In this document: positions 18,601 to 25,835 of the stretch, in pieces | Position numbering within the stretch: the first letter of the stretch is position 1 | How the letters are laid out: every line of letters begins with the position of its first letter | Assembly: GCF_020521235.1 (NCBI RefSeq) | Contig: NZ_BLAY01000081.1 | Location: 1 to 44,559, forward strand | Reading direction: 5' to 3' | DNA from: Microseira wollei NIES-4236 | GTDB taxonomy: Bacteria; Cyanobacteriota; Cyanobacteriia; Cyanobacteriales; Aerosakkonemataceae | DNA length: 44,559 nucleotides | Translations under genes and position numbers: made by a program | Notes under the pieces: generated by a model | What the model was told of the DNA's origin: nothing | The model's database searches: none | Seen by the model: only the letters and a program-made list of their open reading frames with translations

Positions 18601-19106
18601 TGACGCTGCATTCCGCAAAAGGACTGGAATTTCCCGTTGTATTTCTGGTAGGATTAGAGCAAGGATTATTTCCCCATGTCCGCAGTTTAGACGACCCGGC
18701 GGCGTTGGAAGAAGAACGGCGACTCTGTTATGTAGGCATCACCCGCGCCCAAGAAAATTTGTTTTTGACTCATGCGCGAGAGCGACGCTTATATGGTTCG
18801 CGCGAACCCGCGATTAAATCGCAATTTTTAGCAGAATTGCCGCAAGAACATATCAGCGGTAACGGTACGACTGGGGTGACAAAAGCGATTTCCCGACAGA
18901 TCCCCCCCTGCCCCCCCTTAACAAGGGGGGGAGTGAAAAGCGAAAATTGGAAAGTAGGCGATCGCATCGTTCATAAAGACTTCGGCGTCGGCGAAATCAC
19001 CCGGGTTTTGGGATCGGGAAACAAACTATGTTTAGCCATAAAATTTCCCAGCATCGGTCAAAAAATCATCGACCCCAAAGTTGCTCAAATGCAACGAGTA
19101 GAGTAA
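15699..19106 (+). CDS. pcrA: ATP-dependent DNA helicase PcrA/UvrD, intein-containing
   Basis: The 1135-residue precursor contains a superfamily 1 helicase of the UvrD/PcrA/Rep type. Walker A is GAGSGKT (31-37), followed by AVTFTNKAAREMKERI, the DEYQDTN Walker B, GDADQ/SIYSFRMAD (motif III, split by an intein), EENYRSRENIL, VSLMTLHSAKGLEFPVVFLVG (motif V) and YVGITRAQENL (motif VI). Removing the intein (residues 301-656) leaves 779 residues, normal for PcrA. The C-terminus (GDRIVHKDFGVGEI...) is the Tudor-like domain of PcrA. Shortly before it, residues encoded by 18899-18934 (IPPCPPLTRGG) are a palindromic dispersed repeat inserted in frame. PcrA/UvrD unwinds DNA in repair and replication restart. 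ATG 15699 follows a HIP1 site; 15 bp upstream sequence is purine poor. Confidence 0.95.
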   Translation: MTQTTDFLNHLNPSQRRAVEHFCGPLLVVAGAGSGKTRALTYRIANLILRHGVDPENILAVTFTNKAAREMKERIEKLFAQRQAQEEYGKALSDLSESQQTRWRSQVYQTYIKPLWCGTFHSLCARILRYDIDKYQDEKNRKWNRNFSIFDESEAQTLVKQIVTQKLNLDDKKFEPRNIRYAISNAKNQGLSPSDYAREHPYYKGRIIADVYTHYQDALAENNALDFDDLILVPVQLLRQNQKVLTYWHQKFCHILVDEYQDTNRTQYDLISLLVAGGVDNKKFNNWENRSIFVVGDADQCLPPGTQILTPDGYAPIETLKVGDKVLAPSGEHQLYPRTVTQIKQGYFSDSLWCVRAGDKLLKGTPHHIILARMVPQAGRYYVYLMYRADRGYRVGMTRSLRSNDYGKEELGFRVRACQEHGDKLWVLKTTNSYEEARYYEAYYAAKYGLPTILFHGEGRNLRISDELIFRLFQEIDTITNAHRLMDDLWLHPDYPHYRPQNGSRRQTLNLVMFGTPRLERQLSASYHRLQWCSNRSDIAHNLQSAGFPIRSSKNNRGYRLETARVSYKEAMVIAHKIAATGGLDIRERALLSGITYEFMPLSHLQPGMRVLIDVDGKLEEREIQEVFQEEYQGAVYDLEVDIAHTYIANGVLVHNSIYSFRMADFTILLDFQNDFGDGLPDEDTQTMVKLEENYRSRENILHVANKLIENNTQRIDKILRATRDAGDQIYCYKADDEVLEAEFVINQIRSIANNNPEIDWGSFAILYRTNAQSRPFEEALVRRDIPYTIVGGLRFYDRKEIKDVLAYLRTLANPADSLSLLRIINTPRRGIGKATLDRLIAAAQELGIPLWEILSDETSVHTLAGRTAKPILSFVELMQRWREEINSRTAAEIVQGILEESGYVQDLKTQGTDEAIDRLQNVQELYNAVLQFQEDTEDSSLEGFLANASLASDLDNLKEGQKAVSLMTLHSAKGLEFPVVFLVGLEQGLFPHVRSLDDPAALEEERRLCYVGITRAQENLFLTHARERRLYGSREPAIKSQFLAELPQEHISGNGTTGVTKAISRQIPPCPPLTRGGVKSENWKVGDRIVHKDFGVGEITRVLGSGNKLCLAIKFPSIGQKIIDPKVAQMQRVE
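16599..17666 (+). mobile_element. Intein in PcrA with GIY-YIG-like nuclease domain
   Basis: The intein has 356 residues (301-656). It starts with Cys (CLPPGTQILTPDGYAPIETL), has block B (GTPHHIIL, residues 64-71 of the intein), and ends VYDLEVDIAHTYIANGVLVHN followed by Ser of the extein, so the splice residues Cys1, penultimate His, terminal Asn and Ser+1 are all present. It lies between Gln and Ser of the GDADQSIY motif, an essential ATPase site. Intein residues 81-160 look like a GIY-YIG nuclease: YVYLMY (82-87), YRVGMT (93-98), and SYEEARYYEAYYAAKYGLP (133-151), with the Tyr93-to-Glu141 spacing close to that in UvrC. Residues about 160-275 may bind DNA. No LAGLIDADG or HNH motif is seen. 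Confidence 0.85.
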
Positions 19107-19115
19107 CTCTCTTTC

Positions 19116-19254
19116 ATATCATGTCCTGTGGTATCGGTAGTGTATGGATGGCTAATTGCTCGCTTGCTAATTGCTCGCAATTCAATTGCCTCGAGAGCAG
19201 CGATTAGCGATTAGCTATTAGCAGTTACACAACCTTTGCTATTGGACATGATAT
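19116..19254. repeat. MITE-like element B, inverted ends ATATCATGTCC
   Basis: This is a second copy (139 bp) of the element at 14625. It has the same exact terminal inverted repeats, the same GTATCGGTAGTG-ATGGATGG stretch and facing heptamer arms; the arms differ (AATTGCTCGC). It starts 10 nt after the pcrA stop. Confidence 0.85.
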
Positions 19255-19255
19255 C

Positions 19256-19430
19256 ACTCGTTACCAGGTTCACTCGTTACCAGGTTCCACCTGGTAACGC
19301 AGGTGGAACCTGGTAACGCAGGTGGAACCTGGTAACGCAACTTCAGCGGCTCCAGCTGCCGATAAGCCGCATATAATTGGAGGCAGCATCGTCGAATATA
19401 GCATTCCCAGGCTCCTGGCTGGGAACGAAA
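19256..19430. repeat. Palindromic GGAACCTGGTAACG units and CCCAGG hairpin
   Basis: CAGGTTCCACCTGGTAAC repeats in direct and inverted form between 19256 and 19340 (units of 17-19 bp), and at 19402-19427 CATTCCCAGG...CTGGGAACG forms a hairpin. Frames through it are not genes. Confidence 0.8.
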
Positions 19431-19479
19431 CAAAAGCGGGTTGGTCTGAGGTGACGAAACCGAACTTAGAGGTGTTGAC

Positions 19480-19677
19480 GTGCAACAACCCGAAGCTTAC
19501 AAGGTAGGCGAAGTTGAACTGAAATGCTTAGTCGGCGCCCATGAATTATTCTGGCGTCGAGAAGTACAGTTAACAGAGGGAGTCCCTACCCTTGATTATC
19601 CAAGCTGGAAGAACCGCTATGCTTTGTGTCTAGTCTGCGAAAAATGCGGTTATATACATTCCTTCCTACCTGAGTAA
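19480..19677 (+). CDS. Small zinc-ribbon-like protein, 65 aa
   Basis: The 65-residue product starts at GTG 19480 (MQQPEAYKVGEVELKC), with GAGGTG 7-8 nt upstream. The pattern looks like a zinc-ribbon with two knuckles: a first knuckle at KCLVGAHELFW (residues 15-25) and a second at CLVCEKCGYIH (51-61). In the first knuckle only one cysteine remains: a Cys-x-x-Cys layout would require Cys where Gly19 stands. The metal site may therefore be lost or altered. No function is known to me. It is 46 bp upstream of the PhoD gene on the same strand. Confidence 0.75.
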   Translation: MQQPEAYKVGEVELKCLVGAHELFWRREVQLTEGVPTLDYPSWKNRYALCLVCEKCGYIHSFLPE

Positions 19678-19723
19678 GCGATCGCTCACCTAAAATAAAA
19701 CTATAGTTTGGGAGAAAGCGATC

Positions 19724-21307
19724 TTGGAAAGAAAACCTTCAAACCAAATCAGTCGTCGCAAATTCCTGCTAGGTTCCGCTTTAACAGGTGGCGGAATTAT
19801 TGCCAGCAACTTATTCTCAAAATCATTCGCACAGGCTCCCGGCATCGTAACATCAGATAGAATGCGTCCGCAAATTCCCTACGGCGTCGCCAGCGGCGAT
19901 ATTACCGGAAATAGCGCCGTCATTTGGAGCAAAACTGACCGACCCGCGCGCATAATTGTAGAATATTCCACCAGCGAAACTTTCCGCAACGTCCAAGGAA
20001 TTGTAGGGTCAGCAGCAATAGAACCCACCGACTTTACAGCGCGAGTTTACCTATCAGATTTACCCACAGGTCAGCAATTATTTTATCGCGTAACTTTCCA
20101 AGATTTAGCCGATAGAAATATCTCCAGCATTCCCGTTACAGGTCGTTTCCGCACCCCTCCTAACTCAGGTAAAGATATTTTCTTTGCTTGGTCGGGGTGC
20201 AGCGGCGGTCAAGGTTGGGGTATTAATCCAGATTGGGGTGGGATGAAAATCTATGAAACCATCCGAAAACTAGAGCCAGATTTCTTCATCCACTGCGGCG
20301 ATAATACCTATCCAGATAACCCGATTCTATCGGAAGTTAGACTAGAAGACGGCAGTATTTGGAAAAATATTACTACCCCAGAAAAGTCCAAAGTTGCCGA
20401 AACTTTAGCCGAGTTTCGCGGCAATTATATCTATAACTTACTCGATGAAAACGTCCGCCGCTTCAACGCAGAAGTGCCGTTGTTAGTGCAATGGGACGAC
20501 CACGAAACAACTAATAACTGGTATCCAGGCGAAATACTAGATGATAACCGCTATACCGTGAAAAGCTGCGATTTGCTGGCGGCGCGTGGCAAAAGAGCGC
20601 TACTTGAGTATATGCCATTTCGCTGGGACGCCAACGATCCGGATCGCATTTATCGAGCTTTTAAATATGGCCCAAATTTAGATATTTTTATGCTCGACGA
20701 ACGCAGCTATCGTGCGCCAAATTCTGCTAATCGTCAGCTAGTAGCAAGTGCAGAAACAGAGTTTTTAGGTAACGAACAAGTGCGGTGGTTAAAAAGCCAA
20801 TTACTCGCCTCAAAAGCAACTTGGAAAATAATCGCTAGCGATATGCCTATTGGGATTATTGTCCGCGATGGCGAGGCATTTGAAAACTTTGCCAACGGGG
20901 ATGGCCCCGCTTTGGGACGGGAATTAGAACTGGCAGATTTGTTGCGGTTTATCCAACAAAATAATATCAAAAATGTTGTTTGGCTGACCTCGGATTTGCA
21001 TTACGCCGTCGCGACTTATTACGACCCCGCCAAAGCTCAATTTACTGACTTTAAACCGTTTTGGGAATTCGCTGCAGGGCCGCTGCACGGTGGCAGTTTT
21101 GGGCCGCAAGCAATTGATAATACTTTTGGCGCACAAGTGAAGTTTCAAAGCGCAGGTGTGGGGATGAAACAAAACCTTCCGCCTACGGCAGAAATGCAGT
21201 TTTTTGGAACAGTAAAAATAGATGCTGCAACTAAATTAATGACCGTTGCGTTGCTCGATGTAAACGGTAAAATTGTATACAGCGTCGAGTTGCAACCAGA
21301 GGTATAA
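19724..21307 (+). CDS. phoD: Alkaline phosphatase D (PhoD) family protein
   Basis: The 527-residue protein belongs to the PhoD phosphatase/phosphodiesterase family. A Tat signal (SRRKFLLGSALTGGG, residues 10-24, with cleavage after SFAQA) indicates export of the folded, metal-loaded enzyme. An N-terminal fibronectin-like domain (about 50-145; GVASGDITGNSAVIWSKTDRPARI) precedes the metallophosphatase core, with metal ligands visible in IHCGDNTYPD, QWDDHETTNNW and WLTSDLHYA. PhoD enzymes release phosphate from mono- and diesters outside the cytoplasm, typically under phosphate starvation, with Ca and Fe. The start is TTG 19724 (product MERKPSNQISRRK), behind GGGAGA at 19711-19716. No Pho box can be asserted from the sequence. 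Confidence 0.93.
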   Translation: MERKPSNQISRRKFLLGSALTGGGIIASNLFSKSFAQAPGIVTSDRMRPQIPYGVASGDITGNSAVIWSKTDRPARIIVEYSTSETFRNVQGIVGSAAIEPTDFTARVYLSDLPTGQQLFYRVTFQDLADRNISSIPVTGRFRTPPNSGKDIFFAWSGCSGGQGWGINPDWGGMKIYETIRKLEPDFFIHCGDNTYPDNPILSEVRLEDGSIWKNITTPEKSKVAETLAEFRGNYIYNLLDENVRRFNAEVPLLVQWDDHETTNNWYPGEILDDNRYTVKSCDLLAARGKRALLEYMPFRWDANDPDRIYRAFKYGPNLDIFMLDERSYRAPNSANRQLVASAETEFLGNEQVRWLKSQLLASKATWKIIASDMPIGIIVRDGEAFENFANGDGPALGRELELADLLRFIQQNNIKNVVWLTSDLHYAVATYYDPAKAQFTDFKPFWEFAAGPLHGGSFGPQAIDNTFGAQVKFQSAGVGMKQNLPPTAEMQFFGTVKIDAATKLMTVALLDVNGKIVYSVELQPEV

Positions 21308-21321
21308 ATCTAGGTCAATGC

Positions 21322-21350
21322 TTGCAAAAATTATGAGTTTAAGGTATAAT
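21322..21350 (+). promoter_or_regulatory. Candidate sigma-70 promoter
   Basis: TTGCAA (21322-21327), a 17-nt gap and TATAAT (21345-21350) fit the consensus. It would transcribe the DUF4327 gene with a leader of about 140 nt. This is a sequence match only. Confidence 0.5.
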
Positions 21351-21498
21351 AGCAAGGCAGCAATTGAACTAGCTTAAAATATCGCTAAAAGATTTCGTTT
21401 TGTTGGTTTTTTCATCGTTTTTTGACATTAATGAGTTAAGTGGTGTTAAAAGAGCGATGATATAAAAGCAGTCCAAGCTTTTGTCAGGGGGAGAGGCG

Positions 21499-21726
21499 AT
21501 GATGACGACATCTACTATCCGCTATTCAATCGATGTGATTAGGGATGAAGCCCGCGAACTGGTCAAGAAAGGCACAATCAGTCGCCAACAACCGATATAT
21601 GCGCTTTGCGAGTATATTAGACCGGGGGAATGGCGTTGTGTGGAATGCGAGTTAGAAGAGTGCGGCTATTTGCTAAGAGATCGCATTTGCGATTTAATTG
21701 GTTGCGAAACGTGGATCGAGGATTAG
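21499..21726 (+). CDS. DUF4327 family small protein
   Basis: The 75-residue product matches the cyanobacterial DUF4327 family: IRYSIDVIRDEARELVKKGTISRQQPIYALCEYI, WRCVECELEECGYLLRDRICDLIGCETW. The four cysteines toward the C-terminus could bind metal, which is an inference. I chose ATG 21499 (or the following ATG) since GGGGGAGAGG lies just upstream. The function of the family is unknown. It probably has its own promoter (21322). Confidence 0.87.
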   Translation: MMTTSTIRYSIDVIRDEARELVKKGTISRQQPIYALCEYIRPGEWRCVECELEECGYLLRDRICDLIGCETWIED

Positions 21727-21760
21727 AAAATGAGAGACCGATCAAATCTCAAATCTGAAA

Positions 21761-23131
21761 TTAGCGCTCGCTGCGATTAATTGCTGGCATTGCTAATAAA
21801 GCTGTACCATAAGCGGCTTCTGTATGAATCGGTCTTAAGATAGATACTTGCAAATGACGTTGGCGAATCTTTTGCCAAGTAGGATTTTTTGCCCCACCTC
21901 CAGCGGTGTAAACGCGAGTTAACGGCGTTGCACCGAATTGTGTTAATAATTGGTAACCTCTGGCTTCAATGCGGGCGATACTTTCGAGTAAACCGTGGAG
22001 AAATTCTACAGGGTTTTCGGGACGGGGTTCTAGTCGGGGTGGTAGATTGGGGTCGTTGATGGGGAAGCGATCGCCCGCCTTCACCAATGGATAATAATCT
22101 AATAAACATTCTTTCTCGGCATCAATTTGACTGCTGAGATTTTCTAATTCAGCGTTGGTGAAAAACTGCTTTAATACTGCACCACCTGTATTAGAAGCAC
22201 CGCCAACTAACCATAAATCGATCCCCCCCTGCCCCCCAATGCCTTGGGGGGGTAAGTGCCCGCCTGAGACTAAAGGCAAAGCATCCTCTGGTTTCCCCCT
22301 TTTGAAGGGGGACGGGAGGGGGATCGCTTGGGAGGGTAAGCGATGGCTATAAATTCCATATCGGGAATCATCGACCCGAGTGCGACTTAATAGTTTTAGG
22401 ACTAAAGTCGAACCTAGAGAAGTTACTGCTTCACCGGGAGAATTCGCACCGCTGGCGAGAAATGCGGCAATACTATCAGTTGTTCCGGTACAAACTATGC
22501 AATCTCGCCGCAAATTAAAGCGAGTGGCAATTTCTGCCCTCACTTCACCGACTGGCACCCCAGGTGCGAGGACTTGGGGCAATAAATGACGTACTGGTAA
22601 ATTTTCTAACCAATCTGGATAGCACAAATTTTCGACATCGTAACCGAGTTTTAATGCATTGTGATAATCGCTAATTCCCAAACGTCCGTGCAATAAAAAA
22701 GCTAACCAGTCCGCTTGATGTAAGAAATAACAATTTTGAATATTATCGGCATTTTGGATTAACCAGAAAAGTTTTGCCAGGCTAGAAGTGGCGCTGATTA
22801 CGGTATGGTTGGGAGGAGCGATCGCGCGGACTTTCTCGATCACTTCTATTCCCCGTCCATCATTGTACATTAAAGGTTCAGAAATGGGGTTACCAAAGTT
22901 GTCGCACAACAGGACGGTGGCAGAAGTGCCATTGAGAGCGATCGCTTTGATTTCCCCTCGGATTTCCTGGGGAATTTGTTCGAGCAGAGTAAATAAAGCA
23001 TTCTGCCAGATAATGGTGTGGTTGGGTTGTTCAAACGGATATTGCGCTTCTGCTTGGATAATACCTTCAGAGTCGATTACTATTGCCCGGGCGCCAGAAG
23101 TGCCGAAGTCGATGCCAAGGTAGAAGTTCAT
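21761..23131 (-). CDS. FGGY-family sugar kinase, D-ribulose-kinase-like
   Basis: The 456-residue protein starts with the phosphate-1 motif YLGIDFGTSGARAIVIDSEG and has a C-terminal ATPase motif ARIEARGYQLL...TRVYTAGGGAKNPTWQKIRQR. The N-terminus resembles the cyanobacterial kinase studied in Synechococcus as acting on D-ribulose, and its plant relative XK-1; xylulose is a possible substrate. An unusual segment at about residues 264-305 (22217-22340) is built from repeat DNA (runs of C and G with two palindromes), sitting between YSHRL and WLVGGAS, which I expect to be nearly adjacent. It is in frame, so the enzyme may tolerate it. The stop TAA lies at the edge of a TTTCAGATTTGAG repeat. Confidence 0.88.
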   Translation of the reverse strand: MNFYLGIDFGTSGARAIVIDSEGIIQAEAQYPFEQPNHTIIWQNALFTLLEQIPQEIRGEIKAIALNGTSATVLLCDNFGNPISEPLMYNDGRGIEVIEKVRAIAPPNHTVISATSSLAKLFWLIQNADNIQNCYFLHQADWLAFLLHGRLGISDYHNALKLGYDVENLCYPDWLENLPVRHLLPQVLAPGVPVGEVRAEIATRFNLRRDCIVCTGTTDSIAAFLASGANSPGEAVTSLGSTLVLKLLSRTRVDDSRYGIYSHRLPSQAIPLPSPFKRGKPEDALPLVSGGHLPPQGIGGQGGIDLWLVGGASNTGGAVLKQFFTNAELENLSSQIDAEKECLLDYYPLVKAGDRFPINDPNLPPRLEPRPENPVEFLHGLLESIARIEARGYQLLTQFGATPLTRVYTAGGGAKNPTWQKIRQRHLQVSILRPIHTEAAYGTALLAMPAINRSER

Positions 23132-23270
23132 GGGTCAATAATACCAAGTTTCACAGCCAGAAAAGTTGGTTGGTTCTTGGCAATTTATCATATAATTATT
23201 CCATAGCTGTTCTCAATAGTCGAGCCAGCCAGTTAATTACATTTTCATTTTGTTTTCACTTTTAACAGTT

Positions 23271-23699
23271 ATGATCAACCGTTTAAGTTACGCGATCGCT
23301 ATTACCACAATCGGTCTGCTAGCATTAACAGGATGCAGTAGCAATACTCAACCCACAAGCCAAGCTTCTCCGGCTGTTGAAACAACTGCACCAACAGCCG
23401 CTACAACTGCTTCAAATACTACCCAAGAAGGATTTACTGCCTTAGTTGGTGTAGTGTCAAATACAAAAACAGCAGTGGAAGCTGGCAACTTTGACCAAGC
23501 CCAAAAGGCGTTTGACAAATTTGAAGATGCTTGGAACAAAGTTGAGGATGGAGTTAAAGCCAAGTCTGCCAAAAGCTATGAAGCGATTGAGGACGCCGAA
23601 TCTCAGGTAGAGAGTGCTATCAAAGCAAAAGATAAAGCAAAAGCCTTGGCGGGATTGCAGGCACTCGACAAAAATATAGCGACGGTTTCCAAGAGGTAA
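23271..23699 (+). CDS. Lipoprotein with helical domain
   Basis: The 142-residue product begins MINRLSYAIAITTIGLLALTGCSS, with a lipobox (LTGC), so it is probably lipid-anchored. A Thr/Ala/Pro-rich linker (about 25-55) leads to a helical domain (about 60-140: FTALVGVVSNTKTAVEAGNF, FDKFEDAWNKVEDGVKAKS, YEAIEDAESQVESAIKAKD), reminiscent of the helical repeats in DUF4363 or EfeO-like proteins. ATG 23271 is chosen because the frame above it would add seven residues before the signal. It is followed 3 nt later by the next gene, so the two are very likely one operon. The function is unknown. Confidence 0.8.
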   Translation: MINRLSYAIAITTIGLLALTGCSSNTQPTSQASPAVETTAPTAATTASNTTQEGFTALVGVVSNTKTAVEAGNFDQAQKAFDKFEDAWNKVEDGVKAKSAKSYEAIEDAESQVESAIKAKDKAKALAGLQALDKNIATVSKR

Positions 23700-23702
23700 A
23701 AT

Positions 23703-23987
23703 ATGATGCGATCGTTTCGTACGTACCATCGAACCCTGGCAATTATCCTTGCCTTACCTCTTGCTGTCACATTATTAACTGGCATGGCGGTTACGTTTGT
23801 GGAACAGTGGTCGATTGATATGCCAATTCCGCGCAGTCTACTGCTTTCACTACATACCGGCAAAATCTTTGGTCTTGAAGGACTTTACCCGATTTTGAAC
23901 GGGTTAGGACTTTTGGGGTTATTAGTGACAGGGTTAAGTATGTCTGGTTTATTTGGTAGGAGAAGGTCAAAACCTACTCAGAATTAA
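23703..23987 (+). CDS. PepSY-TM-like small membrane protein
   Basis: The 94-residue product has two transmembrane segments (about residues 11-31 and 65-82) and the motif set of PepSY-associated membrane proteins (FRTYHRTLAIILALPLAVTLLTGMA, LLSLHTGKIFGLE, YPILNGLGLLGLLVTGLSMS). Larger PepSY-TM proteins include ferric reductases and iron-uptake partners; here the PepSY domain itself is missing. It is 3 nt downstream of the lipoprotein gene. Confidence 0.8.
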   Translation: MMRSFRTYHRTLAIILALPLAVTLLTGMAVTFVEQWSIDMPIPRSLLLSLHTGKIFGLEGLYPILNGLGLLGLLVTGLSMSGLFGRRRSKPTQN

Positions 23988-24140
23988 ACGGGACATTCTG
24001 CGTATCGTAATTGTTGTTTGATAGGGAATGCGATCGCTAGTAGGGGCGGGTTTTACAGACAATATATGCCTATTACCTCCCCCGCCTACTAAATATGGGG
24101 GCATGGTGCCGTACTCTGCGGGCTAACGCACCCTACAGAT

Positions 24141-24187
24141 AGAGGTTTTGCTATTAGCAATTAGCAATTAGCAATTAGCAATTAGCA
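24141..24187. repeat. (TAGCAAT)n array overlapping the cobW 3' end
   Basis: Six or so AATTAGC heptamers run into the coding end of cobW; the last residues of that protein (LLIANC) and its stop are encoded by the repeat. Confidence 0.85.
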
Positions 24188-25214
24188 ATGCCGATGCAAT
24201 TTTACTTTTATCCAAACCGCGACCTATCAGCACCAAACGAGTTTCGCGGGGTTCGTTTCCTTGCCAAAGACGATCGTAAAAATGCTCAAAGCGCGAACCG
24301 ACTCCTTGCAATACTAACCGCATTGGTTTATGCGGAACTGCAACAAACCCTTTAACCCGGTAAATTTCTTGCTGTTGCACCAATTTTTTCAGCGAATCAA
24401 CTAACGCTTGAGGCTCAAATTCTCGGTTTAAAACAAAGTGAACTGAATTAATATCCTCATCGTGTTCGTGGTCTTCTTCCTCATCGTGGTGACTGGGACG
24501 AGAGTCTAAATTCTCCTCAACCGCTGCATTAAATCCTAACAGAACATCGGCGCTAATTTCACCGCTTTCGCAAGGGACAATTTTGACTCCTGGTGGTAGT
24601 TGCTGTTTTAACCAATTCTGCACCTGAGTTTGAGTTTGGGCGTTGACTCGGTCAACTTTACTTAACAGCACCAAATCAGCACAAGCTAATTGGTCTTCAA
24701 ATAATTCTTCAATTGGCGTTTCGTGGTCTAGATTGGGGTCAGCTTTTCTTTGCGCTTCCAAAGCATCCAAATTCGCAGCCAGGGTTCCAGATACTACGGC
24801 TTCGCAGTCTACTACGGTAACTACGCCATCGACTGTAGCGCCTGTGCGAATTTCAGGCCAACGAAAGGCTTGAATTAAAGGTTTGGGCAATGCTAATCCG
24901 GATGTTTCGATCAGTATGCAATCCAAATTTTCTCGCCGTTCTAGTAGCTGTTGCATCGTGGGGAGAAATTCTTCCTGAACGGTGCAACAAAGACAACCAT
25001 TCGTGAGTTCAACTATGTTCGTAGTTGGCACTTCAGCATCATCGCAAACTTGGCAAGAACGCAGCAATTCACCATCGATGCCCAATTCGCCAAATTCGTT
25101 AACTAGAACGGCGATGCGACGCCCTTGATTGTTTTGCAATAACTGGCGAATCAGAGTTGTTTTGCCGCTGCCGAGAAAGCCAGTAATCACAGTAACGGGT
25201 ATTTTTGCAGCCAT
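24168..25214 (-). CDS. cobW: CobW-type G3E GTPase
   Basis: The 348-residue protein is a metal-handling G3E P-loop GTPase: Walker A GFLGSGKTT (12-20), the metal-binding Cys motif NGCLCCTV (72-79), and a His/Asp/Glu-rich loop (about 240-256: HHDEEEDHEHDED), plus the C-terminal CobW_C domain (SVHFVLNREFEPQALVDSLKKL). COG0523 GTPases insert or deliver Zn, Co or Ni; here the neighbours (hupE-like gene, DUF1636 gene, cobalamin riboswitch, all on the minus strand) point to cobalt for B12, an inference. The C-terminus ...LLIANC is translated heptamer repeat, so the native end may have been different. Confidence 0.93.
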   Translation of the reverse strand: MAAKIPVTVITGFLGSGKTTLIRQLLQNNQGRRIAVLVNEFGELGIDGELLRSCQVCDDAEVPTTNIVELTNGCLCCTVQEEFLPTMQQLLERRENLDCILIETSGLALPKPLIQAFRWPEIRTGATVDGVVTVVDCEAVVSGTLAANLDALEAQRKADPNLDHETPIEELFEDQLACADLVLLSKVDRVNAQTQTQVQNWLKQQLPPGVKIVPCESGEISADVLLGFNAAVEENLDSRPSHHDEEEDHEHDEDINSVHFVLNREFEPQALVDSLKKLVQQQEIYRVKGFVAVPHKPMRLVLQGVGSRFEHFYDRLWQGNEPRETRLVLIGRGLDKSKIASALLIANC

Positions 25215-25236
25215 AAAAGCTCCTATAATTGCATAT

Positions 25237-25292
25237 TTTAGATGGCAGATTTTAGATTGAATTTAATCTTAAATCTAAAATCTGCCATCTTA
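25237..25292. repeat. Inverted repeat of TTTAGATGGCAGATTTTAGA type
   Basis: TTTAGATGGCAGATTTTAGATT and AATCTAAAATCTGCCATCTTA (given as positions 25237-25258 and 25272-25292) face each other across about 13 nt. The sequence motif AAATCTAAAATCTGCCATCT recurs at 1487-1506, 21735 and 31740, mostly at 3' ends of genes. Here it lies between cobW and the DUF1636 gene and could form a strong hairpin. Confidence 0.8.
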
Positions 25293-25426
25293 CTTTCTTC
25301 CCGCCGGAAGAATTTCTATTGAATGAACCGCCATAGACGCGCAGCGGCTTCCCGTAGGGTAGACGCCAAGAACGCCAAGAAGGAAGAAGGAAGACATAGA
25401 TAATCTGCTAGCGGGAAGGGAGTAAA

Positions 25427-25804
25427 TTATTTGAGGGGTGGGATGCGGGCGATTACGCCTTTTTTTAGGGGTTCTGGTCGTTCTGACCAGGGCAAAAGAC
25501 CATTGGGTTTTGCATAATATTGAGCGGCACATTCTAGAACTGCGGCTGCGCTATTTTGGGGGGGTAAATCGCCAAACAGATAAGTATATTTATCCGGGGC
25601 GGCGAATGAAACAGCACAAGCATGACTGCAAGCGCTCATGCACTCAACTTCTTGCATGGGAAATCGAGCGCGTAATTCCCAATTTTGGTGGAGTTGGCTG
25701 AGATTTTCGATTAGTTCCTGACCCCCACTTTTGCCTTGTGGTTTGCCATCTTGCCAAACGGTGGCACAGGTTTTACACACAAATAGAATGTGTTGCGTCT
25801 TCAT
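25427..25804 (-). CDS. DUF1636 predicted metal-binding protein
   Basis: The 125-residue product is a thioredoxin-like (ferredoxin-fold) protein with CKTC near the N-terminus (HILFVCKTCATVW) and CMSACSHACAVSF in the middle. These cysteines resemble the 2Fe-2S ligands of the ferredoxin family in which DUF1636 lies. Start ATG 25804 gives a product that begins MKTQHILFVC; the frame above to 25888 overlaps the end of the hupE-like gene and is not needed. It lies 31 nt downstream of that gene and 212 bp upstream of cobW, and is likely co-transcribed under the cobalamin riboswitch. Confidence 0.85.
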   Translation of the reverse strand: MKTQHILFVCKTCATVWQDGKPQGKSGGQELIENLSQLHQNWELRARFPMQEVECMSACSHACAVSFAAPDKYTYLFGDLPPQNSAAAVLECAAQYYAKPNGLLPWSERPEPLKKGVIARIPPLK

Positions 25805-25835
25805 TGTTGATTTGATAGTCCTGGGGAATATGCAA

